Part shown: one piece after another, positions 1 through 6,900 of the stretch
Layout of the letters: every line of letters starts with the position of its first letter
Position numbering within the stretch: the stretch's first letter is position 1
NCBI GenBank assembly: GCA_031287395.1
Contig: JAITTA010000006.1
Coordinates: 1-7,871 of the forward strand
Direction of reading: 5' to 3'
Origin: Dysgonamonadaceae bacterium
GTDB taxonomy: Bacteria > Bacteroidota > Bacteroidia > Bacteroidales > Azobacteroidaceae
DNA: 7,871 bases
Notes under the pieces: model-generated
What the model saw: only the letters and a program-made list of their open reading frames with translations
Told to the model about the DNA's origin: nothing
The model's database searches: none
Program-made: the position numbers and the translations under genes

Positions 1-578
1 TTATATTTTTCGTATAGTTTGTGGACTTCGTTATCTAAAAGGCTTCCCATCATTTCGAGTATCATCAGGGTATCGGAATAGAGCCTCGGATGTTGTCCCT
101 GGTTGATGAGTTGTTCGAAAATTTCATCTACATTTGTCAGGTTAAAATTCCCGCAAAGCATTAAACTTCTGGAGCGCCAGTTGTTTCTCCTTAAAAAAGG
201 ATGTACGTAATCGATTCCTGAACGGCCGGTAGTACTGTATCTCAGGTGTCCCATATAAGCTTCTCCGCAGAAAGGAATACTTTTATGAGGTGTTGCTTCC
301 GGTGTGTTACTTATAGCCTGGTGTATATTTTCGAATACTTCCTGGATGGCTCCGTTCCCCATGGCCCGTTCCCTGAAAATATATTCTGTTCCAGGAAGTG
401 CGGTCGCACTGACACAACCGATTCCGGCTCCTTCCTGTCCGCGGTTGTGTTGTTTTTCCATGAGCAGGTATAGCTTATTTAGCCCATACTGCCATGTTCC
501 GTATTTTTCAACGTAATATTGAATTGGTTTGAGTAACCTGATTAAAGCGATACCGCATTCGTGTTTAATTTCTTCCAT
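1..578 (-). CDS. PurF-like class II glutamine amidotransferase, long Bacteroidetes form (N-terminal part, cut by window edge)
   Basis: The open frame runs from ATG at 576-578 to the left edge: 192 complete codons, no stop, so the C-terminus is missing. It begins MEEIKHECGIALI. The Ntn-type glutaminase nucleophile would be Cys8, exposed by removal of a seven-residue leader. Other class II glutaminase motifs are RGQEGAG (46-52), HLRYSTTG (111-118, glutamine-binding Arg113), GNFNLTN (143-149, oxyanion region) and SDT (168-170). The family resembles amidophosphoribosyltransferase, the first enzyme of purine synthesis. It differs from typical PurF by extra sequence between Cys8 and RGQ and by altered motifs. 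From memory, Bacteroidetes carry a protein of about 630 residues like this, annotated as amidophosphoribosyltransferase. Its phosphoribosyltransferase half is outside the window, so the acceptor reaction is not shown here. It starts inside the end of dapL and is probably translationally coupled to it. The family call is firm; the exact function is not. Confidence 0.85.
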   Translation of the reverse strand, partial: MEEIKHECGIALIRLLKPIQYYVEKYGTWQYGLNKLYLLMEKQHNRGQEGAGIGCVSATALPGTEYIFRERAMGNGAIQEVFENIHQAISNTPEATPHKSIPFCGEAYMGHLRYSTTGRSGIDYVHPFLRRNNWRSRSLMLCGNFNLTNVDEIFEQLINQGQHPRLYSDTLMILEMMGSLLDNEVHKLYEKY

Positions 579-1794
579 CCTTGATTCTTCTGAGAGCTTC
601 AATTGTGTCTTCTCTTTTCCCGAAAGCGGTCATTCTGACAAAACCTTCCCCGCTTTTTCCGAAACCGACTCCGGGAGTACAAACAACCTGATGATTATTT
701 AACAAATAATCAAAGAAATCCCAGGAAGAGACTCCTTCAGGTGTTTTGATCCAGATATAAGGAGCATTAACGCCTCCATAAGTTTCAAATCCGGCGCTAT
801 TCAGGGCTTCCTTGATCATTTTTGCATTTTGCATATAATAATTGATGGTTTCCCTGATTTGTTTTTTTCCTTCCGGAGAATAGGTTGCTTCTGCGGCTCG
901 TTGAACAATGTAAGCCGTACCGTTGAATTTTGTCGATTGCCTTCTGCGCCAAAGCAGGTTTAATGTATGCTCTCTTCCTGCTTTATCCAGAGCCGTCAAT
1001 TCTTTCGGAACGACAGTATATCCGCAACGAACTCCTGTAAAGCCTGCGGTTTTTGAAAAGCTCCGGAATTCGATGGCGACCTGTTTCGCTCCTTCTATTT
1101 CGTAAATGCTGTGTGGAACCTCATCCTCGGTAATGAATGCTTCATAAGCAGCGTCGAACATCAACAATACTTTTTTCTCCAGAGCATAATCCACCCATTT
1201 TTTTAATTGTTCTTTTGTCAATGTGGTTCCGGTTGGATTGTTCGGATAACAAAGATACACGACATCTACGGATTTTGTAATTATTTCCGGAATGAAATTA
1301 TTTGTGGACGTACACGGAAGATAAACTATATTGTTCCATTGTCCGTCTTTGAAATATCCTGCCCGTCCTGCCATAGCATTGGTATCCAGATAAACCGGAT
1401 AAACCGGATCGGTCACTGCCACAATATTTTCCGGACTCAGTATATCTCCGATATTTCCGGTATCACTTTTGGCTCCGTCACTTACAAATACTTCATCAGG
1501 ATCCAGATGGATGCCCCGGGATTTAAAATCGTTTTCGATGATTGCGTCGATCAGAAAAGAATAACCGAAATCCGGCGCGTATCCCCGCATTGTTTTCGAG
1601 TCGGACATTTCTTCTACCGCCTTATGCATGGCTTCAATAACGGCAGGGGCTAATGCTTGCGTTACATCGCCTATTCCTAAACTAATAACCTGAGCTTCCG
1701 GGTGAGCTTCCTTGTATGTTTTTACCCGTTTTGCAATTTCGGAAAATAAATAACTTCCGGGTAATTTCAAAAAATGTTCGTTAATCAAAGCCAT
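565..1794 (-). CDS. dapL: LL-diaminopimelate aminotransferase
   Basis: This is a 409-residue class I/II PLP-dependent aminotransferase (EC 2.6.1.83). It converts tetrahydrodipicolinate to LL-diaminopimelate in one step with glutamate as amino donor, bypassing the succinylase and acetylase branches. The start MALINEHFLKLPGSYLF is the usual DapL N-terminus and the length is normal for the family. Visible motifs are SDGAKSDTGNI (105-115), CYPNNPTG (182-189) with Asn186 for PLP, Asp214 in MFDAAYEAF, the Schiff-base lysine Lys248 in SFSKTAGFTGVRCG, and Arg387 in FVRMTAFG, which should bind the substrate carboxylate. It lies 50 bases downstream of dapF, whose product uses its product. No Shine-Dalgarno is visible; the start is preceded by A/T-rich sequence, common in Bacteroidetes. 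The last 14 bases overlap the start of the next gene. Nothing suggests damage. Confidence 0.96.
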   Translation of the reverse strand: MALINEHFLKLPGSYLFSEIAKRVKTYKEAHPEAQVISLGIGDVTQALAPAVIEAMHKAVEEMSDSKTMRGYAPDFGYSFLIDAIIENDFKSRGIHLDPDEVFVSDGAKSDTGNIGDILSPENIVAVTDPVYPVYLDTNAMAGRAGYFKDGQWNNIVYLPCTSTNNFIPEIITKSVDVVYLCYPNNPTGTTLTKEQLKKWVDYALEKKVLLMFDAAYEAFITEDEVPHSIYEIEGAKQVAIEFRSFSKTAGFTGVRCGYTVVPKELTALDKAGREHTLNLLWRRRQSTKFNGTAYIVQRAAEATYSPEGKKQIRETINYYMQNAKMIKEALNSAGFETYGGVNAPYIWIKTPEGVSSWDFFDYLLNNHQVVCTPGVGFGKSGEGFVRMTAFGKREDTIEALRRIKDGRN

Positions 1795-1797
1795 TTT

Positions 1798-1844
1798 GAA
1801 AATTAAAAATGAAAAATTAAAACCTATAACTTAAAACTTATAAT
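1798..1844. repeat. A/T-rich word repeats in the dapF-dapL spacer
   Basis: The 50-base spacer is nearly all A and T and is built of near-copies. GAAAATTAAAAAT (1798-1810) is followed directly by GAAAAATTAAAAC (1811-1823), then CTATAACTTA and CTTATAA. There is no promoter box or terminator-like hairpin, so dapF and dapL are probably co-transcribed. The tract forms the A/T-rich leader in front of the dapL ATG. Confidence 0.55.
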
Positions 1845-2678
1845 CTACAAATAGAAATCGCCTTCGAATACCTTCACGGCTTCACCTGTCATATAGACAC
1901 AGTTATCGGAAGAATTCCATTCGACGTTTAAGTCGCCTCCTGGTAAGGAAATGGTTGCATTCCGTTCCATTATATTGTTGAGTACTCCGGCAACTAAAAC
2001 CGCACAAGCGCCTGTTCCACAGGCTTGGGTCTCTCCCGAACCACGTTCCCAAACCCGTACATTAGCCCGGGATTTAGAGATAATCTCCACGAATTCGACA
2101 TTTGTCAGTTCGGGAAATAATCCGAAATGTTCGATTTTACTCCCGGTCTTTTCTAAATCCAGCGATTTTATTCCGGTTGTGAATAGGATGGCGTGCGGGT
2201 TTCCCATGGAAACACAGGTAATGTTATATGATTCCGGATCAAAAAATATTTCCTGGTTGATGACTTTTTCCGAAGTCGATATAACCGGTATTTTTGCTGC
2301 TTCCAGGATCGGTTGTCCCATATTGACCCGTACTTGCTTCACCTTTCCGTTTTCCGGGAATAATTGTAAATATTTAATTCCCGCTTTGGTTTCAAGAGTC
2401 AGTTCCGTTTTTGTTGTGAGTCCGTTATCGTAAACATACTTACCGACGCATCGGGACGCATTGCCGCACATCTGGGCCTCGGAACCGTCGGAATTGAACA
2501 TCCGCATACGGAAGTCTGCTTTGTCTGAGGGCATAATGAGCACCAAACCGTCGGACCCGATCCCTTTATGGCGGTCGCTTACCTGAATAGCAAGCTCTTG
2601 GGGGGCATCTACCGTTTCTTCAAAGCAATTGATATAAACATAATCGTTGCCTGCACCGTGCATTTTTGTAAATTTCAT
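1845..2678 (-). CDS. dapF: Diaminopimelate epimerase
   Basis: This 277-residue, PLP-independent epimerase (EC 5.1.1.7) interconverts LL- and meso-diaminopimelate, the precursor of lysine and of the peptidoglycan cross-link. The two catalytic cysteines are Cys71 in MCGNASRC and Cys220 in GSGETQACGTGACA, matching the Cys pair of the E. coli enzyme. Other family motifs are KMHGAGNDYV at the N-terminus, GIGSDGLVLI, GNPHAILF and WERGSGET. I chose the ATG at 2676-2678 because it gives the standard start MKFTKMHGAGNDY and has AAAGGAG 8 bases upstream. A longer frame beginning with TTG at 2700-2702 would add eight residues containing that ribosome site. It is the first gene of the leftward operon, divergent from carA, with dapL next. 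Length and motifs look intact. Confidence 0.96.
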   Translation of the reverse strand: MKFTKMHGAGNDYVYINCFEETVDAPQELAIQVSDRHKGIGSDGLVLIMPSDKADFRMRMFNSDGSEAQMCGNASRCVGKYVYDNGLTTKTELTLETKAGIKYLQLFPENGKVKQVRVNMGQPILEAAKIPVISTSEKVINQEIFFDPESYNITCVSMGNPHAILFTTGIKSLDLEKTGSKIEHFGLFPELTNVEFVEIISKSRANVRVWERGSGETQACGTGACAVLVAGVLNNIMERNATISLPGGDLNVEWNSSDNCVYMTGEAVKVFEGDFYL

Positions 2679-2686
2679 ACCTTTTT

Positions 2687-2693
2687 CTCCTTT
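2687..2693 (-). promoter_or_regulatory. Ribosome binding site of dapF
   Basis: On the minus strand this reads AAAGGAG, 8 bases before ATG 2676-2678. It is the clearest Shine-Dalgarno in the window and decides the dapF start in favour of ATG over the upstream in-frame TTG at 2700-2702. The carA and dapL starts have only A/T-rich leaders, so this site stands out. Confidence 0.75.
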
Positions 2694-2712
2694 GATTATC
2701 AAAATCGGTTTG

Positions 2713-2743
2713 CAAAGTTAATTGATTTTTTTTGTTTTTACAA
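2713..2743 (-). promoter_or_regulatory. Bacteroidetes-type promoter for the dapF operon
   Basis: Reading leftwards, a TTG (2741-2743) as the -33 element is followed by 20 bases and then TAACTTTG (2713-2720). That last element fits the Bacteroidetes -7 consensus TAnnTTTG used by the primary sigma factor. The box ends 34 bases before the dapF ATG, so the leader would be roughly 30 bases. The -7 box lies inside the left arm of the inverted repeat. This is a motif match only; no transcription data are available. Confidence 0.7.
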
Positions 2744-2756
2744 TAAAAAGGGAAGG

Positions 2757-2825
2757 GTAAAAGATTGCGCTCTGCATCCTGTACCGTGCACCATTCATTT
2801 AATAAATCTGTAAAATCTGTGTGAA
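2757..2825. repeat. Low-complexity word repeats between the divergent promoters
   Basis: This noncoding stretch has two parts. The first, 2766-2792, is a chain of similar short words (TGCATCC, TGTACC, GTGCACC). The second holds a tandem copy of AAATCTGT at 2804-2811 and 2813-2820. No gene or stable hairpin is evident. From memory, similar words recur in intergenic regions of Bacteroidales genomes, but that has not been checked here. The second AAATCTGT copy falls about where the carA -33 element should be. Confidence 0.5.
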
Positions 2826-2849
2826 AAAAGAAAAAATCGATTAACTTTG
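2818..2849 (+). promoter_or_regulatory. Bacteroidetes-type promoter for carAB
   Basis: TAACTTTG at 2842-2849 matches the -7 consensus TAnnTTTG and ends 25 bases before the carA ATG, giving a leader of about 20 bases. The -33 region has only a weak TGTG (2818-2821 or 2820-2823) instead of TTTG, so the promoter may be weaker than its mirror copy or helped by an activator. The box is part of the 10-bp perfect palindrome CTTTGCAAAG at 2845-2854, which could be an operator overlapping the promoter. That last point is inference. Confidence 0.65.
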
Positions 2850-2874
2850 CAAAGTTTTTGATTTAATAAAAAGC

Positions 2875-3987
2875 ATGGATAAAAAAATTGCTTTGGTATT
2901 GGAAAATGGGGTGATTTTCGAAGGTTTTTCTTTTGGTTATGAAGCGCCTGTTGCCGGAGAAATCGTTTTCAATACTGCGATGGTGGGTTACCCGGAAAGT
3001 CTCACCGACCCTTCTTATGCAGGACAAATTCTGACAGTTACTTATCCTTTGGTTGGAAATTACGGTGTTCCGGAAGATACGATAGTTAACGGATTATCCG
3101 GGTTTTATGAATCTGAGAAAATACAAGTCTCGGGTTTGATTATCTCGGAATATTCGTATCAATATAGTCATTGGAATGCGTGTAAGAGCCTTGGAGAATG
3201 GCTGAAAGAACATAAAGTCCCGGGCGTTTACGGAGTAGATACCCGTGAGTTGACTAAATTAATACGGGAAAAAGGTTCCTTGAAAGGGAAGATTGTTTTT
3301 GATTCCCCGGATGAAATTGATTTTTATGATCCTTCGGAAGAAAATCTGGTGGCAAAAGTCAGTTGCAAGGAGGTGTTGTACTACGGAACCGGCTCCAAGA
3401 CCGTCGTATTGGTTGATTGCGGAGTGAAACACAACATTATCAGGTGTCTGCTTCAATACGATGTCCGGATTATCCGGGTTCCCTGGGATTATGATTTTAA
3501 TACCTTGCCGTATGACGGTTTGTTTATTTCCAATGGTCCGGGTGATCCGGAACATTGTGCCATTACAGTAAGGAATATCCGAAAGGCGATGGAAACCGGT
3601 AAGCCGATTTGCGGGATCTGTATGGGAAATCAGTTACTGGCAAAGGCCGGAGGTGCATCTACTTATAAGTTGAAATATGGACACCGGAGTCATAACCAGC
3701 CTGTTAAAGTTAAATCGGCTACCGGATTATTTGAAGATGGCAAAAACGGGGAAATCCGGGAAGCTGGTGAGCGGTGCTTTATTACGTCTCAGAATCATGG
3801 TTATGCCGTAGATATAAAAACTTTGGGAGAAGAATGGGAAGAACTTTTTGTGAATATGAATGATGGAACCAACGAAGGAATCCGTCATAGAACCAAACCG
3901 TTTTTTTCGGCGCAATTCCACCCGGAAGCTGCCAGCGGGCCAACGGATACGAAGTTTTTATTCGATAAATTCATAAAATTAATATAA
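2875..3987 (+). CDS. carA: Carbamoyl-phosphate synthase small subunit (glutaminase)
   Basis: This 370-residue subunit hydrolyses glutamine and channels ammonia to CarB (EC 6.3.5.5), supplying carbamoyl phosphate for pyrimidine and arginine synthesis in the cytoplasm. The N-terminal CarA-specific domain (about 1-140) includes GEIVFNTAMVGYPESLTDPSYAGQ in two adjoining conserved blocks (28-51). The class I amidotransferase domain (about 175-370) has SNGPGDP (219-225), nucleophile Cys249 in GICMGNQ, and His349 and Glu351 in QFHPEA, so the triad is complete. The length is near the family norm; E. coli CarA is slightly longer. The ATG at 2875 is preceded by AATAAAAAGC with no Shine-Dalgarno. It is the first gene of the plus-strand operon, with carB beginning 6 bases after its TAA. 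It diverges from dapF across a shared promoter region. No arginine or pyrimidine attenuator is visible in the short leader. Confidence 0.97.
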   Translation: MDKKIALVLENGVIFEGFSFGYEAPVAGEIVFNTAMVGYPESLTDPSYAGQILTVTYPLVGNYGVPEDTIVNGLSGFYESEKIQVSGLIISEYSYQYSHWNACKSLGEWLKEHKVPGVYGVDTRELTKLIREKGSLKGKIVFDSPDEIDFYDPSEENLVAKVSCKEVLYYGTGSKTVVLVDCGVKHNIIRCLLQYDVRIIRVPWDYDFNTLPYDGLFISNGPGDPEHCAITVRNIRKAMETGKPICGICMGNQLLAKAGGASTYKLKYGHRSHNQPVKVKSATGLFEDGKNGEIREAGERCFITSQNHGYAVDIKTLGEEWEELFVNMNDGTNEGIRHRTKPFFSAQFHPEAASGPTDTKFLFDKFIKLI

Positions 3988-3993
3988 CAAGAA

Positions 3994-6900
3994 ATGCAAC
4001 ATCCTTCAATTTTCAATAAGCTAATACCGAACGTTGTTTCTCAATCTTCAATTAAAAAAGTTCTCCTTCTTGGTTCAGGCGCTTTAAAAATCGGAGAGGC
4101 CGGTGAGTTTGATTATTCCGGTTCCCAGGCGTTGAAGGCTTTGAAAGAAGAAGGAATCATTACGGTTTTGATAAATCCGAATATTGCAACGGTACAAACA
4201 TCTGAAGGAGTGGCAGATAAGATCTATTTTCTTCCGGTTACCCCATTTTTTGTGGAAAAGGTAATAGAAAAAGAGCGTCCGGATGGAATTTTATTGTCTT
4301 TCGGAGGACAGACAGCATTGAATTGCGGAGTGGATCTTTATCGCTCGGGAGTATTTGAAAAATACCATGTAAAAGTACTTGGAACGCCGGTACAATCCAT
4401 TATCGATACGGAAGACAGGGAACTTTTCGTTCGTAAATTGGATGAAATAGACGTCAAGACAATTAAAAGTATAGCGGTCGAGAGTATTGACGCCGCAAAT
4501 TCCGCAGCCGAATCTCTGGGTTTCCCGGTGATTGTCCGTGCTGCTTATGCTCTGGGAGGTCTGGGCAGCGGTTTCTGTAATGATGGCGACGAGTTGAAGG
4601 CGTTGGCTGAAAAAGCGTTTAACTATTCCGGCCAGCTTTTAATAGAAAAGTCCCTGAAAGGTTGGAAAGAAATTGAATATGAAGTGGTTCGGGACCAATA
4701 TGACAATTGTATTACGGTGTGTAACATGGAAAACTTCGATCCGTTGGGAATCCATACCGGAGAAAGTATTGTTGTGGCTCCATCGCAAACGTTGACTAAT
4801 CAGGAATATCATAAACTCAGGGAATTGGCTATCCGGATTATCCGGCATATCGGTATCGTAGGAGAATGTAATGTCCAGTATGCTTTCGATACGGTTTCGG
4901 AGGATTACCGGGTCATTGAAGTAAACGCCCGTTTGAGCCGTTCATCGGCATTGGCCTCGAAGGCAACCGGTTATCCCCTGGCATTTGTTGCGGCTAAATT
5001 AGGCCTGGGATATGGGTTGAATGAATTGAAAAATTCCGTAACGAAATCGACGACGGCTTTTTTTGAACCGGCTTTGGACTATATTGTCTGTAAAATTCCC
5101 CGTTGGGATTTGGGGAAATTCCATGGTGTATCGCACGAGATAGGAAGCAGTATGAAAAGTGTGGGAGAGGTGATGGCCATCGGACGCAGCTTCGAAGAAG
5201 TCATTCAGAAGGGTTTGCGCATGATTTCCCAGGGAATGCATGGTTTTGTGGCAAACAAGGAACTGGAAGTCCCGGATGTCGACAAAGCGCTTTCCGAGCC
5301 TACGGACAAACGGATCTTTGTTATTTCCCAGGCTCTGGCTCAAGGATATACGATTGAAAGGATACACGAGTTGACTAAAATTGATTTGTGGTTTTTACAA
5401 AAATTACAGAATATCCACTTGTGTGCCGGGAAAATAGAACAATATCAGTCCATAGAGAGTTTGCCGGAAAATCTTTTGAGAGAGGCTAAGCAGAAAGGGT
5501 TTTCCGATTATCAAATTGCTAAATTATTGTTTAAAGATACCAATAAAGCTTCGGAAGAAAAACTAAATCTTAGAAAAAGACGTAAATCCCTGAATATTTT
5601 GCCGGTGGTGAAACAGATCGATACGCTGGCCGCCGAATATCCGGCGCAAACGAACTATCTGTACCTGACTTATAACGGTACGGCGAATGATGTTCATTAT
5701 TTGGGCGATAAACGATCCATTATCGTGCTTGGTTCCGGAGCTTACCGTATCGGGAGTAGTGTAGAATTCGACTGGTGTTCGGTAAACGCTCTGAATACAA
5801 TCAGGGAAAGAGGCTGGAGAGGGGTTATGATTAATTATAATCCCGAAACGGTTTCTACCGATTATGATATGTGCGACCGGCTCTACTTTGACGAGTTGAC
5901 CCATGAACGGGTCATGGATATTGTTGAACTGGAAAACCCGCATGGGTTGATCCTTTCGACCGGAGGACAAATTCCGAATAACCTGGCTCTTTCGCTGGAT
6001 AAAGAAGGTGTTCCTATTCTGGGTACGACAGCTGCCAGTATCGACAATGCTGAAGACCGGCATAAATTTTCTTCGATGCTCGACCGCCTGGGAATTGACC
6101 AGCCTCGTTGGAAAGAGTTGAGTTCTCTTGAAGATATTGATTCATTTGTCGATGAAGTCGGCTTTCCTGTGCTTGTCAGGCCGTCGTATGTACTCTCAGG
6201 GGCGGCAATGAATGTTTGTTCCAATGCCGCAGAACTGGAACAGTTCTTGAAATTGGCGACCAATGTATCTCAGAAACATCCGGTTGTAGTCAGCGAGTTC
6301 ATTGAAAATGCCAAGGAAATCGAGGTCGATGCGGTTGCGAAAAAAGGCGACGTCATCACGTATGCCATTTCGGAACATATCGAGTTTGCCGGAGTTCATT
6401 CCGGAGATGCAACGATTCAGTTTCCTCCCCAGAAACTTTATGTAGAAACGGTACGTCGGATCAAGCGGATTACGAGGGCGATTGCCGAGTCTTTACAAAT
6501 TACAGGTCCGTTTAATATCCAGTTTCTGGCTAAAGATAATGATATCAAGGTGATTGAATGTAATTTGAGAGCTTCCCGCAGTTTCCCGTTTGTTTCCAAG
6601 GTATTGAAGTTCAACTTTATAGAAATAGCGACCCGGGTCATGCTCGGTGAGGAGGTGGAAAAACCGAGTAAAAGCGAGTTTGACCTTGATTATGTAGGGA
6701 TTAAGGCCTCTCAGTTCTCTTTCTCTCGTTTACAGAAAGCCGATCCTGTGCTGGGAGTCGATATGGCTTCCACAGGAGAAGTCGGGTGTATCGGTGATGA
6801 TTATTACGAAGCGGTATTGAAATCTATGCTTTCGGTAGGTATGCGTATTCCGAAAAAGAATATCCTGATTTCAAGCGGAACAGTCCGTTCGAAATTGGAT

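Larger units (their letters stand above)
2709..2853. repeat. Inverted repeat carrying the two divergent promoters
   Basis: The left arm (2709-2731), read on the minus strand, and the right arm (2831-2853), read on the plus strand, agree at 22 of 23 positions. The single difference is A against G at the ninth base. The shared core reads ATTAACTTTGCAAA. The arms are separated by 99 bases, and each contains a -7 box directed outwards towards its own operon. The similarity stretches upstream well beyond the 8-base promoter box, so shared promoter consensus alone does not fully explain it, although six of the bases are an A-run. Confidence 0.85.

Noticed and set aside
246..516. Two short plus-strand frames opposite the amidotransferase gene
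   Set aside because: They overlap the well-supported minus-strand coding frame and look like chance products of it.
1207..1653. 148-codon plus-strand open frame opposite dapL
   Set aside because: It lies wholly inside dapL, has no recognisable domain, and dapL is a clear intact family member; it is an antisense shadow.
1951..2433. 160-codon plus-strand open frame opposite dapF
   Set aside because: It is fully antisense to an intact dapF with all catalytic motifs and shows no family features of its own.
2679..2702. Upstream TTG start for dapF adding eight residues
   Set aside because: The added codons contain the AAAGGAG ribosome site, and the ATG at 2676-2678 gives the standard family N-terminus.
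2568..2813. 81-codon plus-strand frame running from dapF into the intergenic region
   Set aside because: It crosses the dapF start, its promoter and the low-complexity words, and has no recognisable protein features.
2850..2874. Arginine operator or pyrimidine attenuator in the carA leader
   Set aside because: The predicted leader is only about 20 bases, with no room for an attenuator and no recognisable ARG-box sequence.
2870..2894. Possible hairpin AAAGCA/TGCTTT around the carA start codon
   Set aside because: Only six mostly A-T pairs with a 13-base loop; too weak to claim a translational control element.
5563..6063. 166-codon minus-strand open frame opposite carB
   Set aside because: It lies within the conserved carB coding sequence with no ribosome site or domain; the overlapping 5883-6263 frame is rejected for the same reason.
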